From positions 1 to 18,803 of the forward strand of contig DASYSL010000026.1 in assembly GCA_036003365.1 (NCBI GenBank): a stretch of 18,803 bases of DNA, in the 5' to 3' direction. This DNA is from DASYSL01 sp036003365. GTDB lineage: Bacteria > Eisenbacteria > RBG-16-71-46 > DASYSL01. The notes under the pieces were generated by a model, which made no database searches, was not told the origin of the DNA, and saw nothing but the letters and a program-made list of their open reading frames with translations. A program made the position numbers and the translations under genes. This document shows, one piece after another, positions 14,618 to 18,803 of the stretch (positions within the stretch are counted from its first letter, which is position 1; the number at the start of each line of letters is the position of its first letter).

Positions 14618-16472
14618 GCACAGGCGCGGGCGCTGATGCCCGCACCGGCAACGGTGACGTCGAAGGCGCTCCTCCCGGTGGGAGGGGCGCCTTTTGGTTG
14701 CCGGGCACCGCCGTGCTGTCGCTGGCGACGACGCGCAGGCCGGCCTGGAAGCCGACGCGCAGATAGTCGGGGCGCAGCAGGAACTCCGCATCGTAAGCCC
14801 GCGCGTGGATGCGAAACCCTCCGGCGCTGTACTCGCTCACCATGGTCACCGGAATGCGAAACGACGGAAAGAGCTGCGCCGGCAGCCGCACCGTGATGCC
14901 GGATTTGAGCAGGCCGAGCAGGCGATCGAGCGTCGTGTCGGCGTCCATGGCCAGACCGCAGCGCGCGAAACGATCCTGGTCCTCGAGAACTTTGCGCATG
15001 CGCGCGCGCGACGTCAGCGTGGGGGCGGTCGGCACGCGAATGCGATCGCGGACCACGGTGCTCTTGCCCACCAGGAACGAATCGGCGAGCGCCAGCTTCA
15101 CCGTGCCGCGCAGCGTGGCGTGAAACGGCAGCGCCACGCCGTCCAGCGTGTCGCTATATTCGAATCCCTTGCACACGAGGCCGCTCAGGAACGCCGGATC
15201 CCAATCGATGAAGCATGCGATGCGTCCGCGTCCGGAGATGGCCTCGATGGGGACCTTGCACACCAGAAGATCGGGCGGGCGCAGGTCGAGATCGATGGTC
15301 CCGGTCGGCCGCAGACGGCCGATCAAGCGCAGCACGCGGAACTTGCCCTGGATGCGGCCGACGCCGACGTCCTTGCCGAGCACGCGCGTCTTCACCTGGG
15401 TGTCGATCTTGGCGTCGATGTCGGTGCCCACGTCGAGATCGGTCTCCCGCAGATAGGTGCTCACGAATTGCTGCGCGATCCGCTCCAGGTACTCGTCCGG
15501 GATCACGGCGCAGACGTCGCGATCGCTGGTGCTGAGAGCGCGCCACAGCGTGTCGCGCTGCGCCTGGTCGTGCACGCGGGCGAACAGACGCTGGCGCTCG
15601 TCGAGCAACTCGTCGCTGCTCACGGGCACGTCGTGGCGGGCGGCCGCGCGCACGGTTTTCTCGAACGCACGGGTCCATGCCGACTCGCCGTGGAACACCG
15701 AGTCGACCGGGAGATCCTCCTGCCCGCGCAGCCGCGGCGCGAATTCAAAGCTCACGGCCAGGCGCTGCTCGAACACCGTGACCGCGGAGGCGCGCACGGC
15801 CAGCGGCACTTTGACGCCGGGAATCGCGATCTCCCCGCGAATCGCCGGCAGCGCGATCGCCTGATCGATGCGCACCGGGATCTCGATCACGTGCTGGCTC
15901 TCGTTCCAGTCCTCGGCGCGCAGGCTGGCGAAATAATGCGAGGCGGGGCGAATCCAGTTGCGCACCATCTCCGGGCCGGCGCTCACCGAGCGCACGTCGG
16001 TCACGATGAGGCCCAGGTCAAGGGTGCCGGTCTGCGGCCGGATGCGCTCGGCGCTGAGATAGCCCTCCACGGTCAGCGCGACCTGCCCGCTGGGGCTCAG
16101 CTCGCCGCGCTTGTGGCCGTGACCCATGAGCTCGACCGACGCCGAGCCGTCCTCCATGCGCAGCACGGCCGAGTCGAGCACGGCTTCGTATTGGCCGTTC
16201 TTGAACTCCTGGCGAATGGGCAGCGAGAGATCGAGGGCGCGCTGCACGAAATCCTCGCGCAACGACACCACTGCGTCGGTCGGTGGCAGGAAGCCCGCCA
16301 GGCTCTCGCGCTCGGCGTACGAGCGCAGCGTGATCACCTGGTGATACAGGCGGCTGGCTTCGAATTGCCGGAGCGGCACGCGGGCGAAGAAGTGGTGCGC
16401 CCAGAAGAACAAGAACGTCGCCGCCGCGAGCGCGGCGACGACGCCGAGGAGCCAGACCCAGATCCGTTGCAC
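14439..16472 (-). CDS. Large membrane-anchored extracytoplasmic protein, family not recognised
   Basis: 677 aa from GTG 16472, 17 nt after the aldolase stop; chosen because it directly precedes the only N-terminal membrane segment (IWVWLLGVVAALAAATFLFFWA, residues 4-25). No good ribosome binding site is visible. The rest is hydrophilic and beta-rich with repeated amphipathic strands (VALTVEGYLSAERIRP, IDQAIALPAIRGEIAIPGVKVPL, GRLRPTGTIDLDLRPPDLLV), suggesting a single-pass anchor and a long periplasmic domain, perhaps of a lipid-binding type; that is a guess. Recognisable fold seems to end near residue 590. The last ~85 residues are Arg/Ser/Ala-rich, run through the pcm terminator and overlap the 3' end of pcm, so the natural end may be earlier (lost stop or frameshift). 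Probably cotranscribed with the aldolase gene. Confidence 0.8.
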   Translation of the reverse strand: MQRIWVWLLGVVAALAAATFLFFWAHHFFARVPLRQFEASRLYHQVITLRSYAERESLAGFLPPTDAVVSLREDFVQRALDLSLPIRQEFKNGQYEAVLDSAVLRMEDGSASVELMGHGHKRGELSPSGQVALTVEGYLSAERIRPQTGTLDLGLIVTDVRSVSAGPEMVRNWIRPASHYFASLRAEDWNESQHVIEIPVRIDQAIALPAIRGEIAIPGVKVPLAVRASAVTVFEQRLAVSFEFAPRLRGQEDLPVDSVFHGESAWTRAFEKTVRAAARHDVPVSSDELLDERQRLFARVHDQAQRDTLWRALSTSDRDVCAVIPDEYLERIAQQFVSTYLRETDLDVGTDIDAKIDTQVKTRVLGKDVGVGRIQGKFRVLRLIGRLRPTGTIDLDLRPPDLLVCKVPIEAISGRGRIACFIDWDPAFLSGLVCKGFEYSDTLDGVALPFHATLRGTVKLALADSFLVGKSTVVRDRIRVPTAPTLTSRARMRKVLEDQDRFARCGLAMDADTTLDRLLGLLKSGITVRLPAQLFPSFRIPVTMVSEYSAGGFRIHARAYDAEFLLRPDYLRVGFQAGLRVVASDSTAVPGNQKAPLPPGGAPSTSPLPVRASAPAPVPISDSRYSGPALLHHAPRRSWARTRPESDRAARIRDRSSSTPAASGASARRGARAVRPA
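14663..14699 (+). terminator. Intrinsic terminator of pcm
   Basis: AAGGCGCTCCTCCC (14663-14676) pairs with GGGAGGGGCGCCTT (14680-14693) over 14 bp with one G-U wobble and a 3-nt loop, followed by TTGGTTG (with the stem this reads CCTTTTGG). It begins 45 bp after the pcm stop. No T-run on the other strand. It lies within the open frame of the convergent gene. Confidence 0.8.
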
Positions 16473-16489
16473 GCGCGAAGCGCGCCCCG

Positions 16490-17920
16490 CTAGCGCGCTC
16501 CTGCCGTTTGGCCGAGCGCGGGCGCGGCACCCTCCGGAAGCGGTCGGTGCACGAGAACGGCCTTCACGTGCTGGTCGACGAGCGCTTTGGTGCCGCGCAC
16601 GTGGAGCTTGTCGAACAGGAATTCCATCTTGCTCTGCAGGGCCGCGCAGTAACGCTCCTTCTCCTCGGTGAGCTCCCACAGGCGGCGCTTGAAAGGTCCA
16701 TACGCCTTCTTGCGCGTCTTGTAGAGGAACTGTTCCTCGGTCTGGCCGGCCGTGCGCTCGTCGGCGCAGTTCTGGCGGAGCCAATCGAACATGTCGTTGA
16801 GCAGATCCGGTGGCAGGAAACCGCCGTCATAGAGCAGATTCTGGAAGCCGGTGGCGAGGTGGATCTCGGCGGTTCCCCTCTGCGGAAAATGGTGGAAGAG
16901 ATCGTCGGGCAGGGTGGAGGCGCCATGCTGCACCGCGCCCGCCATTCCATACTGCTCACGCGCCACGCGCGACAGGTCCTCGAGCACCTGGAAGTCGAGC
17001 TTCACCTCGGCCACCTGGCCGTCGGCGGTTGGGATGCCGCCATGCGACGTGCCCGTCTGCACGCTGACCTTGGAGATGGGCGCCAGAGCGGCGCCGGCGC
17101 CGCTCAGCACGCGGTTGTAGCCATCCATGTAGGCCTTCAGCTCTTCGACCGTCGAGTTCTTGTGGCCGACCTCGCCGATCTCGCCGCCCACCGAGATGGT
17201 CATGCCTTGGGGCTCGTGCTTGCGCACCCAGGCGGTCATCTCGGCCGCGCGCTCGTAGTTGTGCTTCTGCTGCTCGTCGAGGGTCGGAAACGAGAGGTCG
17301 ACCAAGGTCGAGGAGTCGATGTCGATGTTGTAGAAGCCGGCGGCGATCGCCTCGACAACGAGGTCGCGGATGCCCTGGGCTTCCTTCTCCGGGTCGGTGC
17401 CGTAGTTCTTGGCGTTGAACTGGAAGTGGTCGCCCTGGATGAACACCGGGCCGTGGTGACGCTCCTTGATGGCGGCGGCCATGATGCAAGTCGCGTACTC
17501 GGCCGGGCGCTGGTCCGTGTAGCCCATCTCGGACTTGGCGATCTCGAAGACGAAGGGGCCGACGTCGAGCGTGTGCGCGGCGCGGAAGAGGGCGCGCGCG
17601 AAGTCGTAGGTCTGGCCGCGGATGTTGACCGCCGGCACGGTGAAATCGTTGGGCGTCTTGCCGCGGCCGCGCGCGGCGTAGAGACCCTGGATCGACGCCG
17701 AGTGCGCGCCCAGCGCGTGCGCGGCTTCCCAGATGAGCCAGCGCGCGGTGTCCTGGGCGGCCTGGTCCTTCGAGAACACCGCGGTGGCGATGAGGAGATC
17801 GATGATCTCGTTGCGGAAGCGCTCGGGATCGGCGATGGCCAGGGTGCGATCGGCATTGAGGCGGACCGCCCCGTTCACGCGCTCGAAGAGGTCGCGAGAA
17901 GAATCGCAAACCGTCAGCAT
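16490..17920 (-). CDS. Class II (zinc) aldolase, fructose-bisphosphate aldolase-like, long form
   Basis: 476 aa from ATG 17920, with GGAG 6 nt upstream. Class II aldolases cleave or form ketose phosphates using a zinc ion. The family's key residues are visible: catalytic Asp164 and zinc ligand His165 (IQGDHFQF), an acidic strand NIDIDSSTLVDLS, GGEIGEVG (244-251), zinc ligand His293 (TGTSHGG) and His332 (QHGAST). It is over 100 residues longer than typical FbaA/FbaB/GatY enzymes: an N-terminal ~90 residues precede the barrel and a ~110-residue helical, basic C-terminus (KTRKKAYGPFKRRLWELTEEKERY) follows. The exact substrate is therefore open: fructose-1,6-bisphosphate, tagatose-bisphosphate or another sugar phosphate. 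The membrane protein gene follows by 17 bp, suggesting cotranscription. Confidence 0.88.
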   Translation of the reverse strand: MLTVCDSSRDLFERVNGAVRLNADRTLAIADPERFRNEIIDLLIATAVFSKDQAAQDTARWLIWEAAHALGAHSASIQGLYAARGRGKTPNDFTVPAVNIRGQTYDFARALFRAAHTLDVGPFVFEIAKSEMGYTDQRPAEYATCIMAAAIKERHHGPVFIQGDHFQFNAKNYGTDPEKEAQGIRDLVVEAIAAGFYNIDIDSSTLVDLSFPTLDEQQKHNYERAAEMTAWVRKHEPQGMTISVGGEIGEVGHKNSTVEELKAYMDGYNRVLSGAGAALAPISKVSVQTGTSHGGIPTADGQVAEVKLDFQVLEDLSRVAREQYGMAGAVQHGASTLPDDLFHHFPQRGTAEIHLATGFQNLLYDGGFLPPDLLNDMFDWLRQNCADERTAGQTEEQFLYKTRKKAYGPFKRRLWELTEEKERYCAALQSKMEFLFDKLHVRGTKALVDQHVKAVLVHRPLPEGAAPALGQTAGAR

Positions 17921-18034
17921 GGAAGACTCCGGGACAAGGGTTTTCGACCTTCTGCAATGCGGGAATTGGGATGACCGGACCTTAGCACATCCGGCAGGAC
18001 GAGCCACCCACGTGGCAGGCCTACATGGCGCGGC

Positions 18035-18601
18035 CTACGTGCTCTTGCGCGGCGCCCACTCCACTTCCGCCGCGCCCTGGGCGTGCGCGGCCGCGCGTGC
18101 CAGGACGAACAGCAAGTCGGCCAGACGGTTGAGATAGCGCAGCGGCACGGCGCCGACGTCCGGCTGCCGTTGCGCGAGGAAGACAGCGGCGCGCTCGGCG
18201 CGGCGGCACACCGTGCGCGCATGGTGCAGGTGCGCGGCCGGCGCGGGACCCCCCGGCAGGATGAAGTTGCGCAGCGCCGGCAGGCCCTTCTCGGCTTCGT
18301 CGATCGCGCGCTCGAGAACGGCCACGTGTTCGTCTTGCAGGCGCGGCAAGTAGCTCGATTCCTCGCCCCGCGGCGTGGCGAGGTCGGCGCCGAGCACGAA
18401 GAGATCGTTCCGGATGGCGACCAGGAGCTCGCGCAGCCAGGCGAGCGCCGGGCTCGCGTCTGCGGCAAGCGCGACCCCGAGAAGCGCGTTCAGCTCATCC
18501 ACGGAGCCATAGGCTTCCACGCGCGCGTCCGTTTTCGAGACGCGCCGGCCGCCGAAGAGCCCCGTCGTGCCGTCGTCCCCCGTCCGCGTGTAGATCTTCA
18601 T
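18035..18601 (-). CDS. pduO: PduO-type ATP:cob(I)alamin adenosyltransferase
   Basis: 188 aa, full family length. It transfers the adenosyl group of ATP to cob(I)alamin, making adenosylcobalamin in the cytoplasm. Seen: the N-terminal ATP-binding signature YTRTGDDGTTGLFGG (4-18), YGSVDELNALLG (31-42), RNFILPGG (111-118), the ATP-contact helix ARTVCRRAERAAV (128-140) and YLNRLADLLFVLAR (156-169). All are intact, so the enzyme should work. ATG 18601 lacks a Shine-Dalgarno; a promoter-like TGGACG-17-TAGACT ends 8 nt before it, suggesting a leaderless mRNA. The downstream aldolase starts 114 bp after its stop. No other B12 biosynthesis or B12-dependent enzyme gene is in the window. Confidence 0.96.
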   Translation of the reverse strand: MKIYTRTGDDGTTGLFGGRRVSKTDARVEAYGSVDELNALLGVALAADASPALAWLRELLVAIRNDLFVLGADLATPRGEESSYLPRLQDEHVAVLERAIDEAEKGLPALRNFILPGGPAPAAHLHHARTVCRRAERAAVFLAQRQPDVGAVPLRYLNRLADLLFVLARAAAHAQGAAEVEWAPRKST

Positions 18602-18609
18602 GGGGCCGG

Positions 18610-18638
18610 AGTCTAGGACCTGCCCGCCCGCGCGTCCA
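18610..18638 (-). promoter_or_regulatory. Putative promoter of the adenosyltransferase gene
   Basis: Minus strand TGGACG (18638-18633), 17-nt spacer, TAGACT (18615-18610); each hexamer matches four of six consensus bases. With 8 nt to the ATG, the start point would fall at or next to the initiation codon. The absence of any Shine-Dalgarno supports this reading. Confidence 0.4.
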
Positions 18639-18676
18639 GGAAGGTGCTCCAGGAAGGCGCTCCAGAAAGGCGCTCC
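18638..18676. repeat. Three tandem 13-bp direct repeats
   Basis: AGGAAGGTGCTCC (18638-18650), AGGAAGGCGCTCC (18651-18663) and AGAAAGGCGCTCC (18664-18676) are head-to-tail with one or two differences. They sit directly upstream of the putative -35 of the adenosyltransferase gene, in the 190-bp gap between it and the divergent gene starting at 18792. They may be regulator sites or a slippage product. Confidence 0.75.
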
Positions 18677-18750
18677 AATCGCGGTCCCCATGAGGGTTCG
18701 CGCCGGGGCCGATCCTTGATAGCATTAAGGGCAGCACTCGCCACGTCTGG

Positions 18751-18769
18751 CCCGGCGTCACACGCCGGG
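18751..18769 (+). other. Stem-loop in the leader of the plus-strand gene at 18792
   Basis: CCCGGCGT (18751-18758) pairs with ACGCCGGG (18762-18769) around CAC; just after it GGGGA/TCCCC can form a second small stem. It has no T-run, so a 5' leader structure is more likely than a terminator. Confidence 0.35.
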
Positions 18770-18791
18770 GAAGGATCCCCCCGGAGGCACC

Positions 18792-18803
18792 ATGCGACTC
18801 CCT
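18792..18803 (+). CDS. Start of a plus-strand gene, cut by the window edge
   Basis: ATG at 18792 is preceded by GGAGG (18783-18787) 4 nt upstream. Only four codons (MRLP) are visible, so nothing can be said of the product. It is divergent from the adenosyltransferase gene. Confidence 0.55.

Noticed and set aside
14694..16493. Long open plus-strand frame (599 codons) opposite the membrane-anchored protein
   Set aside because: Composition is typical of antisense high-GC frames (Ala/His/Arg/Gln-rich, no motifs).
18695..18723. Promoter TTCGCG-17-TAGCAT for the plus-strand gene at 18792
   Set aside because: The -35 matches only three bases; too weak to list as a feature.
18602..18791. Cobalamin riboswitch before the adenosyltransferase gene
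   Set aside because: No B12-box-like sequence is visible, and the likely promoter leaves almost no leader.

Overview
The window is a GC-rich bacterial chromosome segment with dense genes and no IS, phage, CRISPR, tRNA or rRNA. The gene content fits a Gram-negative, outer-membrane-bearing lineage: an outer-membrane barrel, a lipobox lipoprotein, and a secreted beta-propeller protein with a FlgD-like/T9SS-type C-terminal tail. My best guess is a member of the FCB-type or candidate phyla (Candidatus Eisenbacteria-like or Gemmatimonadota-like). This is inferred from protein architecture, not from a marker gene.

Layout. Positions 1-5598 (minus) hold a two-gene unit: a secreted protein with about 13 propeller blades, Ig-like domains and a FlgD-like tail, followed with an ATGA overlap by a PorV/UPF0164-like barrel fused to a transglutaminase-like domain and TPRs (C-terminus cut by the window edge). 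Positions 5861-8270 (minus) hold an OmpR-family response regulator and its membrane histidine kinase, kinase first. A strong intrinsic terminator (8352-8383) separates the kinase from a small secreted protein with two CxxC pairs (8411-8962), which is preceded by a multi-pass membrane protein resembling an ABC-exporter permease (9150-10682).

On the plus strand, 10658-12385 encodes a membrane-anchored M61-like metallopeptidase with a PDZ domain. It converges on a minus-strand lipoprotein gene (12400-13314). A 613-bp interval (13315-13927) has no convincing gene but carries an orphan minus-strand terminator, which may mark a small RNA. Then come pcm (plus, 13928-14617), a large membrane-anchored protein of unknown family (minus, 14439-16472) whose 3' end overlaps pcm, a long class II aldolase-like protein (minus, 16490-17920), a PduO-type cobalamin adenosyltransferase (minus, 18035-18601), and the first codons of a plus-strand gene at 18792.

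How they fit: the left third looks like a cell-envelope/secretion module beside a two-component system. The right part is mixed housekeeping (protein repair, sugar aldolase, B12 cofactor). The best candidate for something undescribed is the translationally coupled propeller + barrel-transglutaminase-TPR pair; next are the orphan terminator and the secreted CxxC protein.
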